Source of the DNA: QQWI01 sp964522015
GTDB lineage: Bacteria; Bacillota; Clostridia; Peptostreptococcales; Acidaminobacteraceae
Direction of reading: 5' to 3'
NCBI GenBank assembly: GCA_964522015.1
Contig: CAZFST010000004.1
Coordinates: 93,850-157,849, forward strand
DNA: 64,000 nucleotides
The translations under genes and the position numbers were made by a program. A model generated the notes under the pieces. It was not told the origin of the DNA and did no database searches. It worked only from the letters and a program-made list of their open reading frames with translations. Each line of letters begins with the position of its first letter. Position 1 is the first letter of the stretch. Of the stretch, positions 1-10,317 are shown piece after piece.

Positions 1-1
1 G

Positions 2-682
2 ACCAGTAAAGTAGAAGAACTCTTTGCTTATTTATTGCTTAATATAGGGAAAAGTGTTGGCAAAGAAGAGTTGTGTGATGTCTTATGGCCAGATACTGAG
101 CATGAAAACGGCATGATGAATCTCTATTCAACAGTGTATCGGTTACGAAAAACCCTGTCAAAAGAGAAGATTCCCATTGGTATTAGCAGACACAAGTATG
201 GCTATCAGATTGATGCAGATGACTTTTTCTTAGATTTCAAAGTATTTGAAAAATTGACAATGACACTAGAAACCAGTGATTTATCACTGAGCTCGGAGTT
301 AGATATTGAAAACATGGTTGCAGCTGCATTAGTGTATAAGGGGGAGTTTTTCGGTATTCGCTCATACCTTTGGAGTGCAAGCTATGGTGAATTTATCAAT
401 CGGACTTATCGTTTGCTAAATTACAGATTAGTGGATTACTTTTTAAAATTGAACAGAGTAGACAAGGCAGTGATTTATTTAAAAGATATTCTTTATTACT
501 TTCCTGATGAAGAGCAAGCCTGCATCCTTCTTATGACGGCTTACCATCAGCAGGGTGAAATCAAGGAGATGGTGAAATGCTATAAATCCTATATTACCTA
601 TCTAGAAGATGAATTAAATGTTGAGCCGTCTCACAAACTCAAATTGCACTTTGAATCACTGAAAAACCCTTCAATTTATTGA
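2..682 (+). CDS. SARP/BTAD-type transcriptional regulator, C-terminal part
   Basis: The frame is open from the first bases of the window, so the true start lies upstream and this entry is partial. The visible N-terminus (SKVEELFAYLLLN, then GKEELCDVLWPD and NLYSTVYRLRKTL) matches the winged-helix DNA-binding domain of SARP/OmpR-like regulators. The remaining ~130 residues are helical and TPR-like, ending ELNVEPSHKLKLHFESL, which is typical of the bacterial transcriptional activator (BTAD) domain. In Clostridia such modules are often fused behind a response-regulator receiver domain, which may lie outside the window. The target genes are unknown; the glucan synthase that follows is separated by a terminator. 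Confidence 0.8.
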   Translation, partial: TSKVEELFAYLLLNIGKSVGKEELCDVLWPDTEHENGMMNLYSTVYRLRKTLSKEKIPIGISRHKYGYQIDADDFFLDFKVFEKLTMTLETSDLSLSSELDIENMVAAALVYKGEFFGIRSYLWSASYGEFINRTYRLLNYRLVDYFLKLNRVDKAVIYLKDILYYFPDEEQACILLMTAYHQQGEIKEMVKCYKSYITYLEDELNVEPSHKLKLHFESLKNPSIY

Positions 683-696
683 AGGGTTTTTCTTCT
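662..696 (+). terminator. Rho-independent terminator of the SARP-type regulator
   Basis: An inverted repeat (AAACCCTTCAAT / ATTGAAGGGTTT) with a two-base loop is followed by TTCTTCTTT. The stem includes the last codons and stop of the upstream gene, so coding sequence and terminator overlap. Confidence 0.85.
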
Positions 697-815
697 TTAT
701 GGCCTTGGGTCTATGTGTCAGAAGTCCGTCAGATAAAGTGATTATACTGGTATCAATAGAGATGCTAAAAGTAAAATCACAACAAACGTAAAACTGCAAT
801 GACAAGGAGGCTCAC

Positions 816-3800
816 GTGTTTACAAATCTAATAATTGATACAATAGGCATTAGTTACAGGCAAATCATCGCTATTGCACTGGTTGCGAGTATAATGCTTG
901 TGTTTTTAGCGGTTTGGTATGTTGTTAAAAAAATCCGAAGCGGCAGAGATAGTGTAATCAGGAATGCATCACTAACTGTTGAAGAGCTGGAAAGCCACGC
1001 AAAAAAGACTGCCATTGAGCATACTGTGTCGTCAAAAAAGAATCTATTGAATTGGCCAATGGTTAGGATGAACGATAACTATAGTTATATCCTTTCTGTC
1101 TATAAAAAGTTGAATGACGATCTGAATCAAAAGAGATCTGTTCCCCCAGCATCGGAGTGGTTACTAGACAATTTTTATATCATAGAAGAACAAGTCAAAA
1201 GCATTCGTCTAGAACTGAAGAAAAAAGAATATTTTGCTTTGCCTATCTTAAAAAAAGGTTCTCTAAAGGGTTATTCAAGAGTTTATGCCATTGCCATTGA
1301 ATTGGTGAGTCATCTGGATGGTCAGGTTGATGAGACCACATTGATCAAGTACTTAGAGGCATATCAATCACACAGCATCCTATTTGATAGAGAAATTTGG
1401 ATAATTCCAACCATGCTTAAATTAGTTCTGATTGAAAGCATTCGTAACGTATGTGAGAATATTGAAGCCACTTGCAGTCAGTGGAGCAAGGCTGATGAAT
1501 TAGTTGATAAATGGTGGTCTGATGACACTGTTGATCCAGATAAACTCATCAAAGTATTTAAGAATACGGTGATTTCAAGGAGTAATTCAAATCAATCTTT
1601 TGTGGAACACCTCTTTTATCGCTTACGGAGATCTGGTAGAAGCTACACGACGGTTTTAAATCAAATTGATCAGCATCTTGATAAATATGCTGTAACCACT
1701 GAAGCCATTGCTCAAAAGGAACATAATGCCCAAGCCATCAGTACCGTTTCAATTGGGAATTGCATCATTAGTCTGAAATATGCTTCTACTATGAACTGGA
1801 CAAATATGTTTGAACACTCTAGCTATGTTGAAAAGATCTTGAGTTTAGACCCAGATGGGACCTATGCAGGTATGGATGTAGACTCGAGGAATGATTACCG
1901 CTTAAGAATTCAAAAGATGGCTAAAATGTATGGGGTATCGGAGCTTCATATTGCTAGAGAAGCCATTGGTCTTGCTAAACAAGCATTTAACGATTATCAA
2001 AACAGTGATGACAAAGGAATACAAAACTTGAAAATGTGCCATGTTGGCTATTTTTTAGTTGGAAAAGGGCTGAAAATTCTTGAAAGTAAGCAGAAAGGTG
2101 AAGCTAAATTATTTTCAAAAACCCTGAGTACTATCCAAAGTAGACCAGGTATCATCTACATGATGTCAATTCTGACTTTAAGTGCTGCAATTATGGCATC
2201 AATGGTCAGTTATGCCCTTTCTTATTCAAGTAGCAATTCAGTTCTAATTGGTATCTTCATAGTGGTATTAGCTTTAATCCCTGCCAGTGAAATGGCTGTT
2301 GCAAGTGTACACTGGATTGTATGTAACCTAAAAAGGCCCTGGGTTTTTCCACGGCTAGAGCTGAAAGATGGCATTCCAGGACATCTAAGTACAATTGTGG
2401 TTGTACCAACATTATTACCAGATAAAAAGCGGGTGGTTGAACTATTAGAGACCATTGAAAATCACTACCTTGCCAATAAAGAAAAAAATCTGTACTTTGC
2501 ACTAATCGGGGCATTTAGAGATTCCAGTGGCCCAGAAAATCAAGATGATAGTCGCATCTTAGATGAAGCAACAGCAGGCATTAGAAGACTGAACTTGAAA
2601 TATGCCAAAGATGACAAGGATATTTTTTTCTTCTACCATCGATTAAGCCAATATAATGCAGTGGATGATAATCGTACCGGTTGGGAACGAAAACGTGGTG
2701 CACTGATGGAATTCAATGCACTATTACAAGGTTCTGAAAACACGAGTTTTGCCTATTTTTCTCACAAGATCTTGCCTTCAACAGACATTAAATATGTGAT
2801 TACCTTAGATGCAGATACCATTTTACCCATTGGTATGGCAAAGAGGATGATTGGAACCATGGCTCATCCTTTGAATATGCCTGTTATAGATCTAAAAAGA
2901 GGCATCGTTACTGAGGGGTATGGCTTGATGCAGCCCAAGATTTCTTTTGATATGGACAGTTCAAATCGGACTGTTTTCTCCAGGATTTATACAGGACAAG
3001 AAGGCATCGACCCCTATGCCAGTTCAATTTCTGATGTTTATCAGGATTTGTTTGGCGAAGGCATATTTACGGGTAAAGGAATCTATGATTTAGCTGTATT
3101 TCAAACGGTTATGAGTGGCGCTATCCCTGAAAACGCCATCTTAAGTCACGACCTTTTAGAAGGGTCATATGTACGGGCAGCCTTAGTAAGCGATCTGGAG
3201 TTAGTGGATTCTTATCCTTCCAAATACAATGCATTCGTTGCAAGACTTCATCGCTGGATCCGTGGTGATTGGCAGTTGATTCCATGGTTGAGTCCGGTTA
3301 TCATGAACAAGAATCGGAATCAAATCGACAATCCCCTATCTTTCGTTTCCATTTGGAAAATTGCAGATAATTTAAGACGGAGCTTAGTCACACCCAGTAT
3401 TATGATGCTTATCTTTTTAGGGTTTAGTATCTTGCCTGGAAGTGGTGTTTTCTGGGCTGGACTTGGAATCGCCACACTTGCTTTGCCTTTAGTGATTAAT
3501 TTCTTAAGTAATATTATGGGTGGCGGCTTAAGACCTGATAAAATCAAACGACATATGACTGGTTTCTTTGGTATTAAAGCGGTATTTTTTCAATTTTTAT
3601 TAAGCTTGATTTTCTTGGCATATCAAGGCCTTGTGGTTTTATCAGCTATTTTTGTAACCCTTTATCGTGTTTTTATATCCCAAAAAAACATGTTGGAATG
3701 GGTAACTTCTGCAGATGCAGAAAAGAATCAAAGCAATACATTATTCAGTTATTTACGTTCTATGAGCGGGGCTATTTTACTTGGAGCCATCGTCATTGTT

Positions 3801-6800
3801 CTTAGTACCATCTATAAACCCGATAGCATGTGGCTCAGCCTCATATTAGGCATCGGTTGGATGTGTTCACCAGTTGTAGCCTATTTTATAAGTCTTGATG
3901 ATCAAGGCTTCAAAGAAAAGTTAAAGAAGCATGATCTAGAAGAACTGCGAAAAATCGCACGAATGACCTGGCGGTATTTTGAGGAGTTTTCCAATGTAAA
4001 AAATAATCATCTAGTACCGGATAATTACCAAGAAGACCCCCCAAGAGGGATTGCTTACCGGACCTCACCGACCAATATTGGACTTGGACTGCTAGCCACA
4101 TTATCAGCAAGGGATTTAGGCTTTATTGGATTTTCAGAAACTGTAGAAATGATTTCAAAAACCATAGCAACCATTGAAAAATTAGAAAAATGGCATGGTC
4201 ATTTATACAATTGGTATGATACTAAAACCTTGGAAGCTATGCATCCTTTGTATGTATCTACTGTAGATAGTGGCAATTTCGTGGGCTATCTCATGACCCT
4301 GTCTCAAGGTCTTAAAATGTATTATAAAAAGCCCCTAGTAGATAAGGTCTTTATCAATGGGTTATCTGATACATTAAGGTGCGGATTTTCTGGCGGTGAC
4401 GTGGTCTTACAAAGAAATCAGGCCTTACTTGCCATGGGCCTACAAGATTCTGTAGATCTTTATTTATGGGCCAGTGCACTGGAGGAATTGCCTTATCACT
4501 CCGATGCCTCTAGTCTAGATGCGCGGATTTGGCAAATGAAATTTAGTAATATGGTCCAAAAATTCACTGATGATCTGACACTATTTACACCCTGGGTATT
4601 TATCATTAACAGAATGCCTTCAGAAATGTTAGATGCAAGATTTGTGGTAGAAACCACTGCGCTCCTTGAGCTGCTTAAGAAAAATTGTTCTATTGAAGGC
4701 CTCCCCGTGCTTCACAAAATGATTTTTGCTCAGATTAAAACCTTAAGTGAAAGTTTTGAGCTTTATCTAAATGAAGATTTTAATTCATCTAAAAATTGGA
4801 TAAACGAATTAGAAATGCTCATTGAGTCGGGCATAAAAAATGTATCTATTTTTATGGTTAATTTTGATCAACTGATTGACCAAATTGATTCCCTATCTGA
4901 AAATACCTCGTTTAGTATTTTGTTTGATGATAAGCGGCAGTTATTTTCAATCGGATATGACATTGAAAAACGGCACCTAACAAATTCCTATTATGATTTA
5001 TTGGCATCTGAAGCAAGGCAAACTAGTTATATTGCTATTGCCCGTGGTGAAGTACCAGCAAAGCATTGGTTTGTACTCGGAAGATCATTAACAGTGGTAG
5101 ATCATTTCAAAGGTTTAGTGTCATGGAGCGGTACGATGTTTGAATATTTGATGCCTCTTCTGATTATGAGAACCTATAAAAACACCCTACTGGATGAGAC
5201 CTATTCCTTTGTTGTCAAAAGTCAAAAGAAATATGGAAAGCAAAGAGGCATGCCTTGGGGAACATCGGAGTCTTCCTACAATGCATTAGATATCAATCTA
5301 GATTACCAATATAAAGCAATCGGCGTTCCATGGTTGGGGCTTAAGCGGGGACTGATAGAAGATGCAGTAACGGCACCATACGCAACATTTATGGCCCTAA
5401 TGGTAAAACCTTTAGATGCATTTTCTAATATTTTGCGTCTAAAATCAGAAGGACTGGAAGGCCCTTATGGTTATTATGAAGCGGCGGATTACACCCCAGA
5501 GAGACTGAGTTTTGATACAAAACGGGTTGTCATTAAAAGCTATATGGCCCATCATCAAGGGATGATTCTTTTGGCACTGAATAATTATCTGAATCAAAAT
5601 ATTATGCAGATTCGGTTTTCTGCAGACCCACAGATTAAATCAACACGACTTTTATTGCAAGAAAAGGTGCCCATTAATATCGTTTTTACAAAAGACAATA
5701 AGGAAAAAATCGTACCTTTTAAAGGATTAGTTTACAAAGATATTGGCTCAAGCAGACATTTTACAGTGCCTGATCCAATACTTCCAAGAACCCATGTCTT
5801 GTCCAATGGCAATTACTATACCATGGTCACCGACCAAGGGTCTGGGTATAGCAGAAGTAAAACAACGGCTTTGTCTAGATGGCGTGACGATGGGACATTA
5901 GATGGATTTGGCATGTTCTTTTATATCAAGAACATTGATGAAGGAACATACTGGTCATCCACATATGCACCCATTAACAGGGTCGTTAAGGATTATGATG
6001 TTGTATTTACCCCTGATAAAGCTATTTTTAAAAGAATGGATGGTATGATTGAAACTTCAACCGAAATTGTTGTTGCAACCGGTGACAGTGCTGAAATCAG
6101 ACGTGTAAGACTAAAAAACATCAGTGAAGAGCCATGTATTTTAGAAGTGACAAGTTATGTAGAACTGGTGCTTGCAACTCAACAAAGCGACACAGCGCAT
6201 CCAGCATTTAGTAATCTCTTTATTAAAACTGAATTTGACGAAGAGCATAAAGCACTGGTAGCGAATCGTAGATCCCGCCGTGAAGATGACAAACCCATGT
6301 GGGTTGCACAAATTCCTGTTATAGATGGGGAGATGGTCGGTGGTATTCAATACGAAACCGATAGAATGCAATTTATAGGTAGGGGTAGAACAGTCCATAA
6401 CCCAGTGATATTAGACAGAGATAAGCCCCTTTCAAATACAGTTGGCCCAGTTCTTGATCCGATTTTCAGTATGAGAATACGGGTAAATGTGGCTGCAGGT
6501 AAAACGGCTAGTATTTCCTATGTCACTGTTATGGCTCATAGTAGGGAAGCGATTTTAGAGTTGCTTGTGAAGTATCAAGCGACAGAAGCCTGTGATGCAG
6601 CCTTTTGGTCGGCTATTACAAGAAGTCAAGTTGAGACTAAATATTTAAATATTAATCGTAAGGATATGGAGTTGTATCAAAAGATGATTTCAGACATCCT
6701 TTTTATCAGTCCCCTTAAAAGAAAATTTGATGGTTTAATTCAAAAGAACGTCAAAGGTCAATCGGCCCTTTGGTCATACGGCATTTCCGGTGATCGACCT

Positions 6801-7181
6801 ATTGTACTGGTCATTCTCAATCGGACTGAACAGGTTGATATTCTTTATGAAGTATTAAAAGCCCACGAATACTGGCGAATCAAAGACTTAAGAGTTGACC
6901 TGGTGATTATCAGCCAGGAAGATAACACTTATACGAATCCACTACATGGACTTGTCTTAGATATTGTCTATTCAACACCTTCACAAAACAGTTTGAATCA
7001 GAAGGATGATATCTTTATCTTAAATGAAAGCCATATGGCTGCACTGGATCTGAATCTATTGTGTGCGGTGGCCAAGATAATTCTTACGGGGGACGGAGGT
7101 ACCCTTGAAGAACAGTCAACGTATTTACCCAAACAACCTCTTACTCTGAATATGATTGGTGGTGAAACCTATGCTAAATAG
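816..7181 (+). CDS. Cyclic beta-1,2-glucan synthase, GT84 + glycoamylase part
   Basis: This is a very large (2121 aa) membrane protein homologous to the N-terminal three quarters of NdvB/Cgs cyclic beta-1,2-glucan synthases. GTG start with AAGGAGG 5 bases upstream. A TM segment lies near residues 17-37. Hydrophobic segments near 445-505 and 840-1020 frame the GT84 glycosyltransferase core. The core shows the DAD metal site at D665-A-D667 and the RLHRWIRGDW acceptor/processivity motif at 810-819. The glycoamylase domain follows (WGTSESSYNALD at ~1481, then SYMAHHQGM). The C-terminus carries the beta-sandwich linker that precedes GH94 in Cgs, but the GH94 module is a separate overlapping gene. 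Known Cgs proteins are about 2800 aa in one chain. The likely role is UDP-glucose-dependent synthesis of beta-1,2-glucan at the cytoplasmic membrane. The product (cyclic or linear) is inferred. Confidence 0.88.
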   Translation: MFTNLIIDTIGISYRQIIAIALVASIMLVFLAVWYVVKKIRSGRDSVIRNASLTVEELESHAKKTAIEHTVSSKKNLLNWPMVRMNDNYSYILSVYKKLNDDLNQKRSVPPASEWLLDNFYIIEEQVKSIRLELKKKEYFALPILKKGSLKGYSRVYAIAIELVSHLDGQVDETTLIKYLEAYQSHSILFDREIWIIPTMLKLVLIESIRNVCENIEATCSQWSKADELVDKWWSDDTVDPDKLIKVFKNTVISRSNSNQSFVEHLFYRLRRSGRSYTTVLNQIDQHLDKYAVTTEAIAQKEHNAQAISTVSIGNCIISLKYASTMNWTNMFEHSSYVEKILSLDPDGTYAGMDVDSRNDYRLRIQKMAKMYGVSELHIAREAIGLAKQAFNDYQNSDDKGIQNLKMCHVGYFLVGKGLKILESKQKGEAKLFSKTLSTIQSRPGIIYMMSILTLSAAIMASMVSYALSYSSSNSVLIGIFIVVLALIPASEMAVASVHWIVCNLKRPWVFPRLELKDGIPGHLSTIVVVPTLLPDKKRVVELLETIENHYLANKEKNLYFALIGAFRDSSGPENQDDSRILDEATAGIRRLNLKYAKDDKDIFFFYHRLSQYNAVDDNRTGWERKRGALMEFNALLQGSENTSFAYFSHKILPSTDIKYVITLDADTILPIGMAKRMIGTMAHPLNMPVIDLKRGIVTEGYGLMQPKISFDMDSSNRTVFSRIYTGQEGIDPYASSISDVYQDLFGEGIFTGKGIYDLAVFQTVMSGAIPENAILSHDLLEGSYVRAALVSDLELVDSYPSKYNAFVARLHRWIRGDWQLIPWLSPVIMNKNRNQIDNPLSFVSIWKIADNLRRSLVTPSIMMLIFLGFSILPGSGVFWAGLGIATLALPLVINFLSNIMGGGLRPDKIKRHMTGFFGIKAVFFQFLLSLIFLAYQGLVVLSAIFVTLYRVFISQKNMLEWVTSADAEKNQSNTLFSYLRSMSGAILLGAIVIVLSTIYKPDSMWLSLILGIGWMCSPVVAYFISLDDQGFKEKLKKHDLEELRKIARMTWRYFEEFSNVKNNHLVPDNYQEDPPRGIAYRTSPTNIGLGLLATLSARDLGFIGFSETVEMISKTIATIEKLEKWHGHLYNWYDTKTLEAMHPLYVSTVDSGNFVGYLMTLSQGLKMYYKKPLVDKVFINGLSDTLRCGFSGGDVVLQRNQALLAMGLQDSVDLYLWASALEELPYHSDASSLDARIWQMKFSNMVQKFTDDLTLFTPWVFIINRMPSEMLDARFVVETTALLELLKKNCSIEGLPVLHKMIFAQIKTLSESFELYLNEDFNSSKNWINELEMLIESGIKNVSIFMVNFDQLIDQIDSLSENTSFSILFDDKRQLFSIGYDIEKRHLTNSYYDLLASEARQTSYIAIARGEVPAKHWFVLGRSLTVVDHFKGLVSWSGTMFEYLMPLLIMRTYKNTLLDETYSFVVKSQKKYGKQRGMPWGTSESSYNALDINLDYQYKAIGVPWLGLKRGLIEDAVTAPYATFMALMVKPLDAFSNILRLKSEGLEGPYGYYEAADYTPERLSFDTKRVVIKSYMAHHQGMILLALNNYLNQNIMQIRFSADPQIKSTRLLLQEKVPINIVFTKDNKEKIVPFKGLVYKDIGSSRHFTVPDPILPRTHVLSNGNYYTMVTDQGSGYSRSKTTALSRWRDDGTLDGFGMFFYIKNIDEGTYWSSTYAPINRVVKDYDVVFTPDKAIFKRMDGMIETSTEIVVATGDSAEIRRVRLKNISEEPCILEVTSYVELVLATQQSDTAHPAFSNLFIKTEFDEEHKALVANRRSRREDDKPMWVAQIPVIDGEMVGGIQYETDRMQFIGRGRTVHNPVILDRDKPLSNTVGPVLDPIFSMRIRVNVAAGKTASISYVTVMAHSREAILELLVKYQATEACDAAFWSAITRSQVETKYLNINRKDMELYQKMISDILFISPLKRKFDGLIQKNVKGQSALWSYGISGDRPIVLVILNRTEQVDILYEVLKAHEYWRIKDLRVDLVIISQEDNTYTNPLHGLVLDIVYSTPSQNSLNQKDDIFILNESHMAALDLNLLCAVAKIILTGDGGTLEEQSTYLPKQPLTLNMIGGETYAK

Positions 7182-9699
7182 CCCTTTTAACAATATAGAT
7201 GGTTCAACAGAATATCGTAGAACCCAAGATCGGGAAGTCCTCTTTAATAATGGCTTTGGTGGATTTGAAAGGGACGGGGCTGCCTATATCATTACACTGG
7301 AAAAGGGAATGGTGACACCTGCGCCCTGGTCAAATGTCATAGCAAATCCGGAATTCGGTTTTATTGTCACCGAATCCGGTGGGGGCTTCACATGGAGTGA
7401 CAACAGTAGAGAGAACCGCTTATCTCCTTGGTCAAATGACCCGGTTAGTGATGGCTTAGGTGAAATTATTTATTTAAGCGATGGCGGTTCCGAAATCTGG
7501 ACAGTAACACCTTTACCAATTAGAGAAGACGAAACCTATACAATCAAGCATGGTTTCGGTTTTACAGAGTTTACACATGTCAGTCATGGCATAACACAGA
7601 AGTTAACACAATTTGTACCGGTTAAAGGCAAGGTGAAAATCAGTCGCCTGGAACTGACCAATAATCGCTCTGAAGAAGTACAGCTATTTGCAACTTATTA
7701 TCTCAGACCCGTCCTTGGTGTTTTATGTCAAGATACGGATAGGTTTCTGGAAACCTCTCAGGACAAAAACGGGATTTTATATGTTGAAAATAGGTATAAT
7801 CAAGATTTTGGCAAGCAAGTTTGCTTCTTGGATAGTTCCATTGAAAATAGAATCGTTACCGGGGATCGTAAAAACTTCTTTGGCAGTGGCACCATTGAAG
7901 CACCGGCTGCTCTACTCAGCGGAAAAATAGTCAGTGGCATTGGTATAGGGTATGATCCATGTGCAGTGATGCAAGTAAAAGTAGTGATCAAGGCTATGGA
8001 AACACAAGAAGTGGATTTTGTACTGGGAACAGCTGATGATAAGGAAAGCGCTTTAGGGATTTGTTCTCAGTACAGAAATGCTGAATATGTCAATCAAGAA
8101 AAAGAAAAAGTCGACCAATTTTGGAGTTGCAAATTACATGTGCTTCAGGTGAAGACACAAGACCCTGCAATGGATCTATTGCTAAACGGTTGGCTTATGT
8201 ATCAAGTTATTTCATGTCGCTTATGGTCAAGAAGCGGATTTTATCAATCTGGTGGTGCTTTTGGATTTCGCGACCAATTACAAGATTCTTTATCTTTGGC
8301 AACCTGTTGGTCTGAAATAACCAGAGCACAGATTTTAAAACATGCTGCCCATCAATTTACAGAGGGTGATGTACTCCATTGGTGGCACGAACCCTCTGGT
8401 AAGGGTACGCGAACCAGAATATCTGACGATTTTTTATGGCTGCCCTATGTAACTGCTGAATACTTAGCCATAACAGATGATCAGTCGATCTTGAAAGAAG
8501 AAGCTACCTACTTGTCGGATATTCCCCTTAAAGAGGGTGAGGAAGAACGGTATTTGACACCCCAGATAAGCACCCATCAAGAAAGCATTTATGAGCATTG
8601 CATCCGTGCAATCACCCATGGACTAAGGTTCGGAGAGCGGGGACTACCCCTGATGGGTGGTGGCGACTGGAATGATGGGATGAACAAAGTCGGCATTGAA
8701 GGGAAGGGTGAGAGTATTTGGCTAGGATGGTTTCTTGCTTCGATCCTTCAGAAGTTTATTCCAATTTGTCGTGATAGGGGAGATTTTGAAAAAGCAGCGC
8801 AATATGAAGAAATAAGACTGACTCTATTAGGGGCGATTGAACGGGAAGGTTGGGATGGCAATTGGTATAGGAGAGCCTATTTTGATGATGGCACCCCCCT
8901 TGGATCTGCCAACAATACTGAATGTAAAATTGACTCACTGGCGCAAACATGGGCTGTTATATCTGGTGCTGGTAATCCAGAAAGAGCCAATAAAGCCATG
9001 GCTTCATTAGAAGATTATCTGGTGATGAGAGAAGAAGGTCTTATTAAATTATTAACCCCGCCATTTGCTGATGGCATACAAGAACCTGGCTATATCAAAG
9101 GTTATGTTCCTGGTGTCAGAGAAAATGGCGGCCAGTATTCTCATGCTGCGGCCTGGGTGGTCATGGCATTTGCGCTCCTGAAAGAAGGGGATAAAGCCGT
9201 TGAGTTATTTGGACTCATCAATCCCATCAATCACACGAGAACACCGCGGGAAGTGTCTATCTATAAGGTTGAGCCTTATGTCATGGCAGCAGATGTCTAC
9301 AGCGAACAACCTCACGTTGGCAGAGGCGGATGGACATGGTATACAGGCTCTGCAGGCTGGATTTATACAGCCGGTATTGAAAATATCTTAGGCTTTAAAA
9401 AGAGAGGACATCTTCTGACCATTGATCCCTGTGTACCAAAGAAATGGCAGAGTTACACCATGACTTATCAAATTTTAGAGACAAAGTATCAGATTCTAGT
9501 ACGCAACTCAAGCAGCGTCTGTTCTGGTGTTCGCCAAATGTTACTGGATGGTGCCATCATCAGTGACAACGTGATCCGTCTTATTAATGATGGCTTTAGC
9601 CATCAGGTAGACATGGTCATTGGCACAGGGGCAGAGATTATGATGGCGGAAGTAAAAGATATTACTAATGGTAGTGGGGCAAAAATCAGCGAAGGATAA
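7171..9699 (+). CDS. GH94 phosphorylase module of the cyclic beta-1,2-glucan synthase
   Basis: This matches the C-terminal GH94 domain of Cgs/NdvB and the stand-alone 1,2-beta-oligoglucan phosphorylases. Motifs are NNGFGGFERDG near the N-terminus, TPAPWSNVIANPEFGF, SRENRLSPWSNDPVSD, and GGGDWNDGMNKVG, which holds the expected catalytic Asp. ATG 7171 is chosen because it starts just before the conserved region; an in-frame TTG at 7156 is an alternative. The gene overlaps the end of the GT84 gene by 11 bp in a different frame, so the two are probably translationally coupled. In Cgs this domain trims or sets glucan chain length by phosphorolysis. As a separate chain it could act on the GT84 partner's product or on free oligosaccharides. 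Confidence 0.87.
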   Translation: MLNSPFNNIDGSTEYRRTQDREVLFNNGFGGFERDGAAYIITLEKGMVTPAPWSNVIANPEFGFIVTESGGGFTWSDNSRENRLSPWSNDPVSDGLGEIIYLSDGGSEIWTVTPLPIREDETYTIKHGFGFTEFTHVSHGITQKLTQFVPVKGKVKISRLELTNNRSEEVQLFATYYLRPVLGVLCQDTDRFLETSQDKNGILYVENRYNQDFGKQVCFLDSSIENRIVTGDRKNFFGSGTIEAPAALLSGKIVSGIGIGYDPCAVMQVKVVIKAMETQEVDFVLGTADDKESALGICSQYRNAEYVNQEKEKVDQFWSCKLHVLQVKTQDPAMDLLLNGWLMYQVISCRLWSRSGFYQSGGAFGFRDQLQDSLSLATCWSEITRAQILKHAAHQFTEGDVLHWWHEPSGKGTRTRISDDFLWLPYVTAEYLAITDDQSILKEEATYLSDIPLKEGEEERYLTPQISTHQESIYEHCIRAITHGLRFGERGLPLMGGGDWNDGMNKVGIEGKGESIWLGWFLASILQKFIPICRDRGDFEKAAQYEEIRLTLLGAIEREGWDGNWYRRAYFDDGTPLGSANNTECKIDSLAQTWAVISGAGNPERANKAMASLEDYLVMREEGLIKLLTPPFADGIQEPGYIKGYVPGVRENGGQYSHAAAWVVMAFALLKEGDKAVELFGLINPINHTRTPREVSIYKVEPYVMAADVYSEQPHVGRGGWTWYTGSAGWIYTAGIENILGFKKRGHLLTIDPCVPKKWQSYTMTYQILETKYQILVRNSSSVCSGVRQMLLDGAIISDNVIRLINDGFSHQVDMVIGTGAEIMMAEVKDITNGSGAKISEG

Positions 9700-9840
9700 C
9701 ATGACTTCTCAGTTTTAGGCTTGTCAGTTTTATGTCAAAGGTATCATTTATAATAGTATCTAGAGGCTGGTAAAATTGCTGGAAACAGTTATTCAGCCCA
9801 CTAAAAATGCTACTAGCTTGTAGCTAAAAAGGAGTATCAT

Positions 9841-10101
9841 ATGAAAAAAATTGAAATCAAAGAAGAAGTGAATAACATTGTAGAAAAAGTCACTGATGCA
9901 GCAAAAGACCAATTAAACAACGCTAAGATTTTAACTGAAGAGATTGGTGTATCTGTTCACAAAAAGCAAGTGGCACAAAAGAAATTGAATTCAAAAGTTG
10001 GTAAACAGGTTAAGCACGGAATCGATGAAATTAAACATGATGTGGACCAAACAGTTAAGAAAATCACTAAAACAATGGACCGCGCGAAAAATAAAAAATA
10101 G
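9841..10101 (+). CDS. Small lysine-rich helical protein
   Basis: This is an 86-aa protein that is highly charged and predicted almost wholly helical, with amphipathic heptad-like stretches (VNNIVEKVTDAAKDQL, KVGKQVKHGIDEIKHDV). It has no signal peptide or TM segment. AAGGAG lies 6-7 bases before the ATG. The composition resembles small stress or LEA/YtxH-type soluble helices, but no family can be assigned. It is the first gene of a short run with an lmo0937-like peptide and a YggT protein, which suggests an envelope or stress role. Confidence 0.7.
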   Translation: MKKIEIKEEVNNIVEKVTDAAKDQLNNAKILTEEIGVSVHKKQVAQKKLNSKVGKQVKHGIDEIKHDVDQTVKKITKTMDRAKNKK

Positions 10102-10115
10102 ACAGAAAGGCAGGC

Positions 10116-10271
10116 ATGAGTATGCTTAATACAATCGCAGCAGTACTAATCATCCTTTGGCTATTAGGCTTAGTCAGCTCCTATACCATGGGTGGATTTA
10201 TTCATATTTTGTTAGTCATAGCAATCGTCATCTTTTTATTAAGGCTTATCAAAGGAAACAGAGTCCTATAA
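10116..10271 (+). CDS. lmo0937-like small membrane protein
   Basis: A 51-aa protein with two hydrophobic segments, IAAVLIILWLLGLVSS and IHILLVIAIVIFLLRLI, separated by YTMGG. This is the signature of the lmo0937 family of small Gram-positive membrane proteins of unknown function. ATG 10116 or the in-frame ATG 10122 could start it; GAAAGGCAGG lies just upstream. It is 14 bp downstream of the helical protein gene, so both are probably cotranscribed. Members are often found in stress-induced clusters. Confidence 0.75.
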   Translation: MSMLNTIAAVLIILWLLGLVSSYTMGGFIHILLVIAIVIFLLRLIKGNRVL

Positions 10272-10317
10272 CCACTAGTATATACGGTACTATAACCACT
10301 ATTTAGAAGGAGATTAT

